Positions 46,831 to 56,527 of a stretch of 64,000 nt of DNA are shown here, piece after piece (positions within the stretch are counted from its first letter, which is position 1; every line of letters begins with the position of its first letter). The position numbers were made by a program, and so were the translations under genes. The DNA comes from Caballeronia sp. GAFFF1. GTDB taxonomy: Bacteria > Pseudomonadota > Gammaproteobacteria > Burkholderiales > Burkholderiaceae. The DNA lies in contig NZ_JALQEM010000005.1 of NCBI RefSeq assembly GCF_023630705.1, positions 1 through 64,000 of the forward strand. Direction: 5' to 3'. The notes below the pieces were generated by a model. That model did not search any database and had not been told where the DNA came from. It was given only the letters and a program-made list of their open reading frames with translations.

Positions 46831-48333
46831 ATGAAAGCGAAGATCCTCACCCGCAGCGCCGTCGCAGCCGCCGTCGCCGTTGCCTTGTCGGCAGGCTATG
46901 TCGCCGGTCACAACAACATCCCCGCGCCGCAGGTCATTGCCCCCGCGCAAGCGGCGATGATGCCGGCCGAAGCCGCCGCCAAAACGGGCGTGCCCGACTT
47001 CTCCGGCCTCGTCGAAACGTACGGCCCGGCCGTGGTCAACATCAGCGCCAAGCATCTCGTCAAGCAGACGTCCGCGCGCCGCAGCCAGAACCAGGTGCCG
47101 ATGGACCCGGACGACCCGTTCTACCAGTTCTTCAAGCGCTTCGGCGGCATGCCGGGCTTCGGCGGCGGCGATAACGGCCCCGGCGCGGACCGTCCGAGCG
47201 AGGGGCTCGGCTCGGGCTTCATCGTGAGCAGCGATGGCTACATCTTGACGAACGCGCACGTCGTCGATAACGCGAACGTCGTCACCGTCAAGCTCACCGA
47301 CAAGCGCGAGTATCGCGCGAAGGTGATCGGCTCGGACAAGCAGTCCGACGTCGCCGTGCTGAAGATCGACGCCAAAAATCTGCCGACGGTCAAGATCGGC
47401 GATCCGAACGGCAGCAAGGTCGGCCAGTGGGTCGTGGCGATCGGATCGCCCTACGGCTTCGACAACACGGTGACCTCCGGCATTATCAGCGCGAAGTCGC
47501 GCGCGCTGCCGAATGAGAACTACACGCCGTTCATCCAGACCGACGTGCCGGTGAACCCCGGCAACTCGGGCGGGCCGCTCTTCAATCTGCAAGGCGAAGT
47601 CATCGGCATCAATTCGATGATCTACTCGCAGACCGGCGGCTTCCAGGGCCTTTCGTTCGCGATCCCGATCAACGAAGCCATCAAGGTCAAGGACGCGCTT
47701 ATCAAGACCGGTCACGTTGACCGCGGCCGCCTGGGCGTCACCGTTCAGGCGATGAACCAGACGCTCGCGAATTCCTTCGGCATGCAGTCGCCGCAAGGCG
47801 CGCTCGTGAGTTCGGTCGAGCCGGGCGGACCCGCCGCCAAGGCCGGCCTGCAACCGGGCGACGTGATCACCGCGCTCAACGGCGTGCCGGTGACGGATTC
47901 GACGTCGCTGCCGTCGCAGGTCGCCGGCTTGTCGCCGGGCAGTTCCGCGAAGGTGCAGGTGTGGCGCGACAAGAGCTCGAAGGACCTGACGGTGACCGTC
48001 GGCGCGCTCAAGGACGCGAAGACCGCCAGCGCGGACGCGAACGGCGACCAGGGCGGCGCGTCGCAGGATGCGCGGCTCGGCGTCGCGGTGCGGCCGCTCA
48101 CGCCGGACGAAAAGCAGCAGGCTTCGCTCTCGCGAGGGCTCGTCGTGCAGCAGGCGAACGGCGCGGCGGCGAGCGCGGGCATCCAGCCGGGCGACGTGAT
48201 TCTCGCCGTCAACGGGCAGCCGGTCACGAGCGTGCAGCAGCTCAAGTCAATGATCTCGCACGCCGGCGACAGCATCGCGCTTCTGATCCAGCGCGACGAC
48301 GCGCAGATCTTCGTTCCGGTCGACCTCGGCTGA
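46831..48333 (+). CDS. degQ: Periplasmic serine endoprotease DegQ/MucD
   Basis: A 500-residue Do-family protease for quality control of envelope proteins. After a signal peptide comes the trypsin-like domain: His in LTNAHVVDNA, Asp in QSDVAVLKID, Ser in GNSGGPLF. Two PDZ domains follow (about 290-380 and 400-495), with GLQPGDVITALNG and GIQPGDVILAVNG as matching binding loops. CCGGAGCACAACG precedes ATG 46831. It could be named mucD or degP; domain make-up does not separate these names. Confidence 0.93.
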   Translation: MKAKILTRSAVAAAVAVALSAGYVAGHNNIPAPQVIAPAQAAMMPAEAAAKTGVPDFSGLVETYGPAVVNISAKHLVKQTSARRSQNQVPMDPDDPFYQFFKRFGGMPGFGGGDNGPGADRPSEGLGSGFIVSSDGYILTNAHVVDNANVVTVKLTDKREYRAKVIGSDKQSDVAVLKIDAKNLPTVKIGDPNGSKVGQWVVAIGSPYGFDNTVTSGIISAKSRALPNENYTPFIQTDVPVNPGNSGGPLFNLQGEVIGINSMIYSQTGGFQGLSFAIPINEAIKVKDALIKTGHVDRGRLGVTVQAMNQTLANSFGMQSPQGALVSSVEPGGPAAKAGLQPGDVITALNGVPVTDSTSLPSQVAGLSPGSSAKVQVWRDKSSKDLTVTVGALKDAKTASADANGDQGGASQDARLGVAVRPLTPDEKQQASLSRGLVVQQANGAAASAGIQPGDVILAVNGQPVTSVQQLKSMISHAGDSIALLIQRDDAQIFVPVDLG

Positions 48334-48463
48334 TGCAGCGACGCGCGATGCGGGCACGGAGCATGCTCGAAGGCTCGCCGGGGCCCCATCGCGTGTCACC
48401 GCGCATCGGGCGTGACGCCGCTGCGCCGTGGCGCGGCGGCATCGGATAAAAGGAGCCAAGAAG

Positions 48464-48964
48464 ATGAAGAGCAAAACGGGCAAACTGGCCGCGACTGTCA
48501 TCGCGGCCGCACTGAGCGCCGGGCTGGCTAGCGGCGCGTGGGCGCAGCAGTCCGCAGATTCGGCCAGTGCAGCGAGCGCCGGCACGAGCGATACGGGCAG
48601 CGCCGGCAACGCGAACGGCGGCGGCCTGCCGCAAATTCAGCAACAAGGCGATGTCTCGTACACGTCGGGCGGCGTGGGGCTCGACGAATCCCGCGCATTG
48701 TTGCGCGAGCAGGCGCACTGGCCGCTCTCGTTGCGCTTCACGGGACCGACCGCCGATTACCTGTCGGGCGTGACCGTGCGCATAGTCGGCGGGAAGGGCG
48801 GCGAAGTGCTGAACACCGAATCGATGGGGCCGTACATGCTCGTCAAGCTGCCGCCGGGCAGCTATACCGTGTATGCCAAGTACAAGGATCAGGAAAAGAA
48901 GCAGGCGGTCAGCGTGTCCGGGCCGGGCAAGGCGAAGGCCGCTTTCCACTGGAGCATTCAATGA
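48464..48964 (+). CDS. Secreted protein with carboxypeptidase-regulatory-like domain
   Basis: A 166-residue exported protein: signal peptide cleaved near AWAQQ, a Ser/Ala/Gly-rich linker, then a beta-rich domain with LPPGSYTVYAKYKDQEKKQ, the pattern of carboxypeptidase regulatory-like or transthyretin-like domains. The middle LLREQAHWPLSLRFTGP has no known match. AAAGGAG at 48449-48455 is a good ribosome site. It lies 130 bases downstream of degQ and may be linked to envelope stress. Function unknown. Confidence 0.75.
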   Translation: MKSKTGKLAATVIAAALSAGLASGAWAQQSADSASAASAGTSDTGSAGNANGGGLPQIQQQGDVSYTSGGVGLDESRALLREQAHWPLSLRFTGPTADYLSGVTVRIVGGKGGEVLNTESMGPYMLVKLPPGSYTVYAKYKDQEKKQAVSVSGPGKAKAAFHWSIQ

Positions 48965-49025
48965 CGCGGTAGTCCGCGCATCTAATGCCGCCTCTGTCTC
49001 GCGGCGAAAACTTGTCTCATAATGA

Positions 49026-49058
49026 AGCCACGAGTCGCTTCCGGCTCGTGGCTTTTTT
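49026..49058 (+). terminator. Rho-independent terminator
   Basis: A 9-bp stem AGCCACGAG / CTCGTGGCT with a 10-base loop and a run of T, 62 bases after the secreted protein gene. Confidence 0.88.
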
Positions 49059-49113
49059 GTGAGCGAGGCGCGAGCGCCCGCGATTCTCTCGACCGCAGCG
49101 CGGAGGAGGCACG

Positions 49114-49488
49114 ATGAGCACGGACCTGAACCACGGCCAAGAGGCGCGCCGCATCGAGATCAAGCCGAACGCGCGGCGCTGTCGCGTGATTCATCAGGGC
49201 GTCACGTTCGCGGACACGCATGCGTCGATGACGCTCGTCGAAAAGGGGCACGAGCCCGTCCATTATTTCCCGCGCGCCGATGTCAACATGGCGCGGCTTG
49301 AGCGCTCCACGCACACCACGCACTGCCCGTTCAAGGGCGAGGCCACGCACTACCATCTGCTGACGGAAGACGGTCCGGTGGAGAACGCCGCGTGGAGCTA
49401 CGAAAGCCCGTTCGACGCGGCTGCGGAGATCAAAGGCTATCTGGCGTTCTATCCGTCGCGCGTGGACCGCATCGACGAGACGGCTTAG
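49114..49488 (+). CDS. DUF427 domain protein
   Basis: A 124-residue soluble protein of the DUF427 family. Typical residues are VEKGHEPVHYFPRADV, HCPFKGEATHYHL, AAWSYESPFDAA and IKGYLAFYPSRV. The family has a small beta fold with a conserved Cys/Lys/Tyr set; its function is not established. It starts after a terminator, so it has its own promoter. The next gene follows after 75 bases in the same direction. Confidence 0.9.
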   Translation: MSTDLNHGQEARRIEIKPNARRCRVIHQGVTFADTHASMTLVEKGHEPVHYFPRADVNMARLERSTHTTHCPFKGEATHYHLLTEDGPVENAAWSYESPFDAAAEIKGYLAFYPSRVDRIDETA

Positions 49489-49563
49489 CGGCCCGGCCAA
49501 CAGACGCAATCTTTCCGGCGTGCGATAAAGCACGCAGACGCGTTTCTTGTCCCGGAGGCTCGG

Positions 49564-50355
49564 ATGGAAGTCACCGAAGCGTTGCGCGTGCCGCTCGAAC
49601 CGGCACATGTCGAGGACGCGCTCGGCGATCTCGCGTTGTTGCGCGCGAGTCTCGACAATTGCGAATCGTTCACGCGAACGCCGGCCGGCGAGTACGCGCT
49701 CACACTGTTCGTTCCGTTAGGCGCGCTGCGCGCCCGGTATGAGGTGCGCGCGCATCCGGCCGGGCGCACGCGGCAGGGCGATCCGGAGCAGGACGACGAC
49801 CGCGCCTACGCCCGCACGCTTAGTTTCAAGGCGCGCGGCGAGGGCGTCGGTTCTTTGCGCGGACAGATCGCCGTGGCTCTCAATCCCGGCGACGGCGGCG
49901 AGTCGACGTGGATCGACTACACCGTCTGGGCAACGGTCTCGGGGCCGCTTGCGGGCTTGCCAGCGCGGCAGGTCGAGAATGCGCTGCGCGAAGGCGCCGA
50001 CGATTTCTTCGCGGAATTCTGCGAAGTCGTGCGCGCGAAGCACGGCCTGCCGTCGATGCGCGCGGCCGGCGACCGGGCGCGCCGTCACGTGTTTCTGCGC
50101 CCCGGCGGCATGTCGGCGGCGTTCTCGCGCCGCGCGGGGGCGACCGCGCGGGCAGTCCACGGCGCACCGGGCGATGCCGCGCCGACCGGCGTGCTGCGGC
50201 ATCGGCTGGGCGGGCATCCGTTCGCGCATCGCGAGCGGCATCACAATCACGAGCACGATCCGCATCCGTTCGGACTGCCGGGCTGGGCGTGGGCCGCGAT
50301 GCTTGTCTTGGTCGCGCTGCTCGCGTTCTTTGCCGAGCGCGGAAGCCTGCAATAA
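49564..50355 (+). CDS. CoxG-like SRPBCC domain protein with C-terminal membrane anchor
   Basis: A 263-residue protein. Residues 1-160 look like the CoxG branch of the SRPBCC fold: an initial V/L-rich strand, then LLRASLDNCESFTRTPAGEY and DYTVWATVSGPLAGLPARQVENA. After it comes a disordered, His-rich linker (HPFAHRERHHNHEHDPHPF) and a single membrane helix near the end (WAWAAMLVLVALLAFFAE). CoxG anchors or helps carbon monoxide dehydrogenase in other species, but no such genes are near. The His cluster may bind metal. It precedes an isochorismatase-like gene by 58 bases. Confidence 0.72.
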   Translation: MEVTEALRVPLEPAHVEDALGDLALLRASLDNCESFTRTPAGEYALTLFVPLGALRARYEVRAHPAGRTRQGDPEQDDDRAYARTLSFKARGEGVGSLRGQIAVALNPGDGGESTWIDYTVWATVSGPLAGLPARQVENALREGADDFFAEFCEVVRAKHGLPSMRAAGDRARRHVFLRPGGMSAAFSRRAGATARAVHGAPGDAAPTGVLRHRLGGHPFAHRERHHNHEHDPHPFGLPGWAWAAMLVLVALLAFFAERGSLQ

Positions 50356-50413
50356 CGGACGATCGGCGCTAGAGTGCTGCGTTTCTCCCCGACGTTTTCG
50401 GAAGGAATCCACC

Positions 50414-51028
50414 ATGCCGCGCCGCGCCCTGATCGTCATCGACGTGCAGAACGAGTATGTCACCGGCAATCTGCCGATCGAATATCCCGATGTGAACGTG
50501 TCGCTCGCCAATATCTCGCGCGCGATGGATGCCGCCGACGCGCACGGCGTGCCGATCGTCGTCGTGCAGAACTTCGCGCCCGCGACCGCGCCGATCTTCG
50601 CGCGCGGCTCGAGAATGGCTGAACTGCACGAATCGGTTGCGACGCGCCCGCGCGCTCACTATGTCGAAAAGGCGCTGCCGAGCGCGTTCGCGGGCACCGA
50701 CCTGGCGGACTGGCTCACCGCGCGCGACATCGACACCATCGTGATCGCCGGCTACATGACCCACAATTGCGACGATTCCACGGTGCGGCACGCGGTGCAC
50801 GCCGGCTTATCGGTCGAATTCCTGACCGACGCCACCGGCGCCGTGCCGTACGAAAACCGCGCGGGGCGGGCGAGCGCGGAGGAAATTCATCGCGTGTTCA
50901 CGGTCGTCATGCAGTCGCGCTTTGCCGCCGTGCTGACGACGGATGAATGGATCGCGGCGCTCGAAAGCGGCGAGGCGCCGCTGCGCGACAACATCTTCGC
51001 GTCCAACCAGCGCGCGCGTGGCCGCTGA
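50414..51028 (+). CDS. Isochorismatase-like cysteine hydrolase
   Basis: A 204-residue hydrolase. The catalytic triad is visible: Asp in ALIVIDVQNEYV, Lys in VEKALPSAF, and Cys in GYMTHNCDDSTV. The fold also includes the cis-peptide-type IVIAGYMTH segment. Relatives hydrolyse amides or vinyl ethers such as nicotinamide, N-carbamoylsarcosine or isochorismate; the substrate is not inferable. GGAAGGAAT precedes the ATG. It meets the TetR gene tail to tail. Confidence 0.9.
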   Translation: MPRRALIVIDVQNEYVTGNLPIEYPDVNVSLANISRAMDAADAHGVPIVVVQNFAPATAPIFARGSRMAELHESVATRPRAHYVEKALPSAFAGTDLADWLTARDIDTIVIAGYMTHNCDDSTVRHAVHAGLSVEFLTDATGAVPYENRAGRASAEEIHRVFTVVMQSRFAAVLTTDEWIAALESGEAPLRDNIFASNQRARGR

Positions 51029-51041
51029 GCGCAGCGCTCAG
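51025..51041. repeat. Hairpin spanning both stops of convergent genes
   Basis: CTGAGCG-CAG-CGCTCAG holds the stop codons of the isochorismatase-like gene and the TetR gene in its two arms. There is no T-run. It could stop or stabilise both transcripts. Confidence 0.5.
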
Positions 51042-51682
51042 ACGCCGGCGGTCGTGAGCAGCGCCGGACTGGCGCGCAGCGCGTCGAAACAGGCGTCGAT
51101 GAGCGCTTCGGCGTCCTTCGACGGATCGACGCGCTCGGGCATCATCAGCGAATCGTGCAGGATGCCCGTGAAGAGCGCGTGCAGAAGCGTCGTGGCGCGG
51201 CGCACGTCGAGCGCGGCGGGCAGTTGCGCCTTGTCGATGGCATTGCGCAGCGCCCGCGCGATGCGTTCCATGCCGTCGCGCATGTTGTTCTGCTGGCGCT
51301 CGCGCACGGGTCCCATTTCCTCGACGAACTCGCACTTCAGAAACAGGATGTCGAACACGCGGCGGCGTTTTTCGTCCTCGGTGATATTGCGCATGCACCA
51401 GATGAAAATCTCGCGGATGCGCGCGAGCGGGTCGGGCTCCTTGCCGTCGAGCGTGGCTTCGACGAGTTCGTCGAGCGGCAGCAGGCTGCGCTCGAACATC
51501 GCGTTGAAAAGATCGCCTTTATTGGTGAAATGCCAGTAGATGGCGCCGCGCGTCACGCCCGCCGCCTGCGCGATGTCCGCGAGGGACGTTCGAGACACGC
51601 CTTTTTCATAAAAAACGCGCTCGGCGGCGTCGAGAATGCGGTTGCGCGTCTCCTGCGCTTCTTCCTTGGTTCGTCTGACCAT
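51038..51682 (-). CDS. bpeR: TetR-family repressor of the RND pump (BpeR/AcrR-like)
   Basis: A 214-residue TetR regulator. The N-terminal helix-turn-helix is TSLADIAQAAGVTRGAIYWHFTNKGDL, very close to AcrR/TtgR. The C-terminal ligand domain has the helical TetR_C pattern of multidrug sensors. It lies divergent from a complete tripartite pump, the arrangement known for BpeR and AcrR. ATG 51682 is used; the frame is open to 51835, but that would lie on the operator. It should repress itself and the pump, and release upon ligand binding. Confidence 0.92.
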   Translation of the reverse strand: MVRRTKEEAQETRNRILDAAERVFYEKGVSRTSLADIAQAAGVTRGAIYWHFTNKGDLFNAMFERSLLPLDELVEATLDGKEPDPLARIREIFIWCMRNITEDEKRRRVFDILFLKCEFVEEMGPVRERQQNNMRDGMERIARALRNAIDKAQLPAALDVRRATTLLHALFTGILHDSLMMPERVDPSKDAEALIDACFDALRASPALLTTAGV

Positions 51683-52075
51683 ATCCTGGGAATGACGGCT
51701 TTCCGCGAGCAACGATAAATCGCAATGCGGGGTGTGAATGCGGCGAACGAAAAGCTGTACCTGTTTTGTCCAACCACGGCGCGAGAACGTCTCGTTACGG
51801 CCGTAATCTTCGCGGTATCTTATTTTTACATCCATTCGTGAATGTATTTATAATACCAGCCCACACGACGTCAAGACGGAAGCATTTGTCGCCTCGTCAG
51901 TTTCGTCACCATCGTTGTTCAGATTCGCGTGTGGCGCCGCCGTCGTTCTAACGCGCGCCAGATGCTCGCTCATGTGCGCATCGCCGTTCGAGAGAGAAGT
52001 GCGTCTCGTCACTGAGCCGCCGTTCCGGCGATGCGCGTGTTTTTTTCGCTATCAGTCATAAACAGAGGTCGCTCC
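51683..52075. other. Divergent control region of the efflux locus
   Basis: 393 bases between bpeR and bpeA. The left part holds the operator at 51827-51850. The right part (about 51860-52060) has no ORF I support. Promoters for both sides should be here. Confidence 0.6.
51827..51850. promoter_or_regulatory. AcrR-type operator
   Basis: A 24-bp imperfect palindrome with core ACATCCATTCGTGAATGT. The Escherichia coli AcrR operator core is ACATACATTTGTGAATGT, so 16 of 18 positions agree. It lies between the divergent repressor and pump genes, as in acrR-acrAB. Binding is inferred from this match. Confidence 0.85.
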
Positions 52076-53308
52076 ATGCGCTTCGAAAGGGTTCCGTTTC
52101 ACCTCGTCAGTGCCGCGACGGCTGCCATCCTGCTGGCGGCGTGCGGACAAAAACAGTCGGCGCCGCCGCCGCAAACGCCCGAAGTCGGCGTCGTGACGAT
52201 CCAGTCGACCGCCGTGCCGGTCACGGCCGAATTGCCGGGCCGCACGAGCGCATATCTCGTCGCGCAGGTTCGGGCGCGCGTGGACGGCGTCGTGCTGCGG
52301 CGCGAATTCACGGAAGGCAGCATCGTCAAGGCGGGCCAGCGGCTCTATAAGATCGATCCGGCGCCCTACATCGCGCAGTTGAACAATGCGAAGGCGTCGC
52401 TCGCGAAGGCGCAGGCGAACCTCGCATCGACGACCGCGCAGGCGAACCGCTACAAGGTGCTGGTTTCGGCGAACGCGGTCAGCAAACAAGACTACGACAA
52501 CGCCGTCGCCGCGCAAGGCCAGGCCGCCGCCGACGTGGCCGCCGGGAAGGCCGCGGTCGATACCGCAGCGATCAATCTCGGCTACACGGATGTCGTTGCG
52601 CCCGTGACGGGGCAGGTGGGTATCTCGCAGGTCACGCCGGGCGCGTACGTGCAGGCGAGCCAGGCGACGCTCATGGCGACCGTCCAGCAGCTCGATCCGA
52701 TGTACGTCGATCTGACGCAATCGAGCCTCGACGGCCTGAAGCTGCGCCAGCAGATCCAGCAAGGCCGCCTCACGACCAGCGGCCCGAACGCGGCCAAAGT
52801 CTCGCTCGTGCTGGAAGACGGCCGCGTCTATTCGGAGAAGGGCAGGCTGCAGTTCACCGACGTGACCGTCGATCCGACCACGGGCTCGGTCACGGTCCGC
52901 GCGATCTTCCAGAACAAGGACCGCGTGCTGTTGCCCGGCATGTTCGTGCGCGCGCGCATCGAAGAAGGCGTGAATCCGAACGCCATCGTCGTGCCGCAAA
53001 TCGGGATCACGCACGACCAGAAGGGCACGCCGACCGCGCTCGTCGTCGGGGCGGACAACAAGGTGGCGCTGCGCCAGCTCGTCACGTCCGGCACCTACGG
53101 TCAGAACTGGGTGGTCGATAGCGGTCTTGCCGCCGGCGATCGCGTGATCGTGCAAGGCGTCGACAAGGTGCGTCCGGGCATGGAAGTCAAGACCGTGCCC
53201 GCGCAACTGCCCGCAGCGCCCGCAGCCGGAGCGTCGCAGGCGAGCGATGCGCGAGCCGCGCAGCCCGCCTCGTCCGCGCAGCCCGCGTCTGCTGCGTCGG
53301 GCGCGTAA
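52076..53308 (+). CDS. bpeA: RND efflux periplasmic adaptor (AcrA/BpeA-like)
   Basis: A 410-residue membrane-fusion lipoprotein linking the pump to the outer-membrane channel. The signal ends at a lipobox (LLAAC). Then come a lipoyl/barrel-sandwich half ([20 protein letters not shown]), a coiled-coil hairpin ([18 protein letters not shown]), the second lipoyl half ([17 protein letters not shown]) and beta-barrel/membrane-proximal domains. The last 50 residues are Ala/Ser/Pro-rich. It is followed after 17 bases by the permease gene, all in one operon. Confidence 0.94.
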   Translation: MRFERVPFHLVSAATAAILLAACGQKQSAPPPQTPEVGVVTIQSTAVPVTAELPGRTSAYLVAQVRARVDGVVLRREFTEGSIVKAGQRLYKIDPAPYIAQLNNAKASLAKAQANLASTTAQANRYKVLVSANAVSKQDYDNAVAAQGQAAADVAAGKAAVDTAAINLGYTDVVAPVTGQVGISQVTPGAYVQASQATLMATVQQLDPMYVDLTQSSLDGLKLRQQIQQGRLTTSGPNAAKVSLVLEDGRVYSEKGRLQFTDVTVDPTTGSVTVRAIFQNKDRVLLPGMFVRARIEEGVNPNAIVVPQIGITHDQKGTPTALVVGADNKVALRQLVTSGTYGQNWVVDSGLAAGDRVIVQGVDKVRPGMEVKTVPAQLPAAPAAGASQASDARAAQPASSAQPASAASGA

Positions 53309-53325
53309 AACCAGGAGCCCGCCTC

Positions 53326-56300
53326 ATGGCAAAGTTCTTTATCGATCGCCCGATTTTCGCGTGGGTGATCGCCATCGTTTTGATGCTCGCGGGTATCGCG
53401 TCCATCTTCACGCTGCCGGTCGCGCAGTATCCGACCATTGCGCCGCCGGCAGTCCAGATCAGCGCGACGTATCCCGGCGCATCGGCGAAGACGGTGGAAA
53501 ACACCGTCACGCAGGTGATCGAGCAGCAGATGAGCGGTCTCGACCACTTGCTGTATCTGTCCTCCACGTCCGACGACTCCGGCACCGCGACCATCACGCT
53601 GACGTTCGCGCCCGGCACGAACCCGGACATCGCGCAGGTTCAGGTGCAGAACAAGCTGCAGCTCGCCACGCCGCTCCTGCCGCAGATCGTGCAGCAATTG
53701 GGCACCAAGGTCACGAAGTCGAGCAACAGCTTCCTGCTCGTGCTGGCGTTCGTCTCGCAGGACGGCAGCATGAACAAGTACGACCTCGCGAACTACGTGG
53801 CGTCGCACATTCAGGATCCGGTGAGCCGTCTGGACGGCGTCGGCACAGTGACGCTCTTCGGCTCGCAGTACGCCATGCGCATCTGGCTGAACGCGAACAA
53901 GCTGAACAACTTCGGCCTGACGCCCGTGGACGTGCAGGCGGCGCTCACCGCGCAGAACGTGCAGGTGGCGGGCGGCTCGCTCGGCGGCACGCCGTCGGTG
54001 CCGGGGCAATTGCTGCAGGCGACCATCACTGAGGCGACGCTGCTCACGACGCCGGAACAGTTCGGCAACGTGCTGTTGAAGGTGAACCAGGATGGCTCGC
54101 AGGTGCGTCTGAAGGACGTCGCGCGCATCGAGCTCGGCGGCGAAAACTACAACTTCGACACCAAGTACAGCGGCCAGCCGGCGGCGGGCTTCGGTATTCA
54201 GCTCGCAACGGGCGCGAACGCGCTCGCCACCGCGAAGGCAGTGCGCCAGAAAATCGACGAGCTCTCGAAGTACTTCCCGAACGGCCTCGTCGTGAAGTAT
54301 CCGTACGACACCACGCCGTTCGTGCGGTTGTCCATCGAGGACGTGGTCAAGACGCTGATCGAAGGCATCGTGCTGGTGTTCCTCGTGATGTATCTGTTCC
54401 TGCAGAACCTGCGGGCCACGCTCATTCCGACCATCGCGGTGCCGGTCGTTCTGCTCGGCACGTTCGCGATCATGGGCGCGGTGGGCTTCTCCATCAATAC
54501 GCTGTCGATGTTCGGTCTCGTGCTCGCCATCGGCTTGCTGGTGGACGACGCGATCGTGGTCGTGGAGAACGTCGAGCGCGTGATGGCTGAGGAGGGCTTA
54601 TCGCCACGCGAAGCGACCCGCAAGGCGATGGGCCAGATCACCGGCGCGCTGGTGGGCGTCGCGCTCGTGCTGTCGGCGGTGTTCGTGCCGGTGGCCTTGT
54701 CGGGCGGCTCGGTGGGCGCGATCTATCGACAGTTCTCGCTGACCATCGTCTCCGCGATGGTGCTCTCCGTGCTGACCGCGCTGATTCTCACGCCGGCGCT
54801 GTGCGCGACCATCCTGAAGCCGATCCCGCAGGGGCATCACGAAGCGAAGAAGGGCTTCTTCGGCTGGTTCAACCGCACGTTCGACAAGAGCCGCGAGAAG
54901 TACCATTCGGGCGTCTATCACGTGATCCGGCGCTCCGGGCGCTGGCTCGTCATCTATCTGGTCGTGATCGTCGCCGTCGGCTTCCTGTTCGTGAAGCTGC
55001 CGAAGTCGTTCCTTCCCGACGAAGACCAGGGCACGATGTTCGTGCTCGCGCAGACGCCGGCCGGTTCGACGCAGGAAACCACGGCGCGCGCGCTGAAGGA
55101 TGTTTCCGACTATCTGCTGAATCAGGAAGCGTCCATCGTCGAATCGACCTTCACGGTCAACGGCTTCAGCTTCGCGGGCCGCGGCCAGAACGCGGGTCTC
55201 GTGTTCGTGCGCATGAAGGACTACGCGCAGCGCCAGAAGGGCGACCAGAAGGTGCAGGCGCTGGTGGGCCGGCTCTTTGGCCGCTTCTCGGGCTACAAGA
55301 ACGCGGTGGTGTTCCCGGTCAATCCGCCGTCCATTCCTGAACTCGGCACGGCCGCGGGCTTCGACTTCGAGTTGCAGGACCGCGCAGGCGTGGGCCACGA
55401 CGCGCTGATGGCCGCGCGCAATCAGCTGCTCGGCATGGCCGCGAAGGACCCGACGCTCGCGCAGGTGCGTCCGAACGGCCTGAACGATACGCCGCAGTTC
55501 AAGGTGAACATCGACCGCGAGAAGGCGCTCGCGCTCGGCGTGACGGCGGCCGCGATCGACCAGACGTTCTCCATCGCGTGGGCTTCGCAGTACGTGAACA
55601 ACTTCCTCGATACCGACAGCCGGATCAAGAAGGTGTATCTGCAGGCCGACGCGCCGTTCCGCATGACGCCGGAGAACATGAACGACTGGTACGTGCGCAA
55701 CGGATCGGGCGGGATGGTGCCGTTCTCCGCGTTCGCCACCGGCGACTGGACGTACGGTTCGCCGAAGCTCGAACGCTACAACGGTATCTCGTCGGTCGAA
55801 ATCCAGGGCGCGGCCGGCCCCGGAAAGTCCACGGGTCAGGCGATGCAGGCGATGGAAGCCATCGCGGCGAAGCTCCCGGCGGGCATCGGCTACGAATGGA
55901 CGGGACTGTCGTATCAGGAAATCCAGTCGGGTTCGCAGGCGCCGATTCTCTACGGCATCTCGATTCTCGTCGTGTTCCTGTGTCTCGCGGCGCTGTATGA
56001 AAGCTGGTCGATTCCGTTCTCGGTCATCATGGTCGTGCCGCTCGGCGTGATCGGCGCGCTGCTTGCCGTCACGTTGCGCGGTTTGGAAAACGACGTGTTC
56101 TTCCAGGTGGGTCTGTTGACCACGGTCGGCTTGTCGGCGAAGAACGCGATTCTGATCGTGGAATTCGCCCGCGAATTGCAGATGTCGGAGAAGATGGGTC
56201 CGATCGAAGCGGCGATGGAAGCGGCGCGGCTGCGCTTGCGCCCGATCCTGATGACCTCGCTCGCGTTCATTCTCGGCGTGATGCCGCTCGCGATCAGCAA

Positions 56301-56526
56301 TGGCGCGGGTTCCGCGAGCCAGCACGCGATCGGTACCGGGGTGATCGGCGGCATGTTGACCGCTACGTTCCTCGCGATCTTCATGGTCCCGATGTTCTTC
56401 GTCGTGATCCGCGCGCAGTTCAGCGGCGAGAAAGAAAATCCGGAGACGGCGCTCGAGCACTACGAGCAGCATCATCCCGATGAGCACCGTCCGCGCGATG
56501 GCGGCGGCTCCAACGAAGGACATTGA
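53326..56526 (+). CDS. bpeB: RND multidrug efflux permease (AcrB/BpeB-like)
   Basis: The proton-driven inner-membrane pump of the HAE-1 class, 1066 residues and complete. N-terminus [20 protein letters not shown]. Proton relay residues are the paired Asp in [16 protein letters not shown] of TM4 and the Lys in [17 protein letters not shown] of TM10. Both large periplasmic loops are present. Substrates are likely drugs, dyes or host compounds; sequence does not fix which. The outer-membrane gene starts 1 base after its stop. Confidence 0.95.
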   Translation: MAKFFIDRPIFAWVIAIVLMLAGIASIFTLPVAQYPTIAPPAVQISATYPGASAKTVENTVTQVIEQQMSGLDHLLYLSSTSDDSGTATITLTFAPGTNPDIAQVQVQNKLQLATPLLPQIVQQLGTKVTKSSNSFLLVLAFVSQDGSMNKYDLANYVASHIQDPVSRLDGVGTVTLFGSQYAMRIWLNANKLNNFGLTPVDVQAALTAQNVQVAGGSLGGTPSVPGQLLQATITEATLLTTPEQFGNVLLKVNQDGSQVRLKDVARIELGGENYNFDTKYSGQPAAGFGIQLATGANALATAKAVRQKIDELSKYFPNGLVVKYPYDTTPFVRLSIEDVVKTLIEGIVLVFLVMYLFLQNLRATLIPTIAVPVVLLGTFAIMGAVGFSINTLSMFGLVLAIGLLVDDAIVVVENVERVMAEEGLSPREATRKAMGQITGALVGVALVLSAVFVPVALSGGSVGAIYRQFSLTIVSAMVLSVLTALILTPALCATILKPIPQGHHEAKKGFFGWFNRTFDKSREKYHSGVYHVIRRSGRWLVIYLVVIVAVGFLFVKLPKSFLPDEDQGTMFVLAQTPAGSTQETTARALKDVSDYLLNQEASIVESTFTVNGFSFAGRGQNAGLVFVRMKDYAQRQKGDQKVQALVGRLFGRFSGYKNAVVFPVNPPSIPELGTAAGFDFELQDRAGVGHDALMAARNQLLGMAAKDPTLAQVRPNGLNDTPQFKVNIDREKALALGVTAAAIDQTFSIAWASQYVNNFLDTDSRIKKVYLQADAPFRMTPENMNDWYVRNGSGGMVPFSAFATGDWTYGSPKLERYNGISSVEIQGAAGPGKSTGQAMQAMEAIAAKLPAGIGYEWTGLSYQEIQSGSQAPILYGISILVVFLCLAALYESWSIPFSVIMVVPLGVIGALLAVTLRGLENDVFFQVGLLTTVGLSAKNAILIVEFARELQMSEKMGPIEAAMEAARLRLRPILMTSLAFILGVMPLAISNGAGSASQHAIGTGVIGGMLTATFLAIFMVPMFFVVIRAQFSGEKENPETALEHYEQHHPDEHRPRDGGGSNEGH

Positions 56527-56527
56527 A

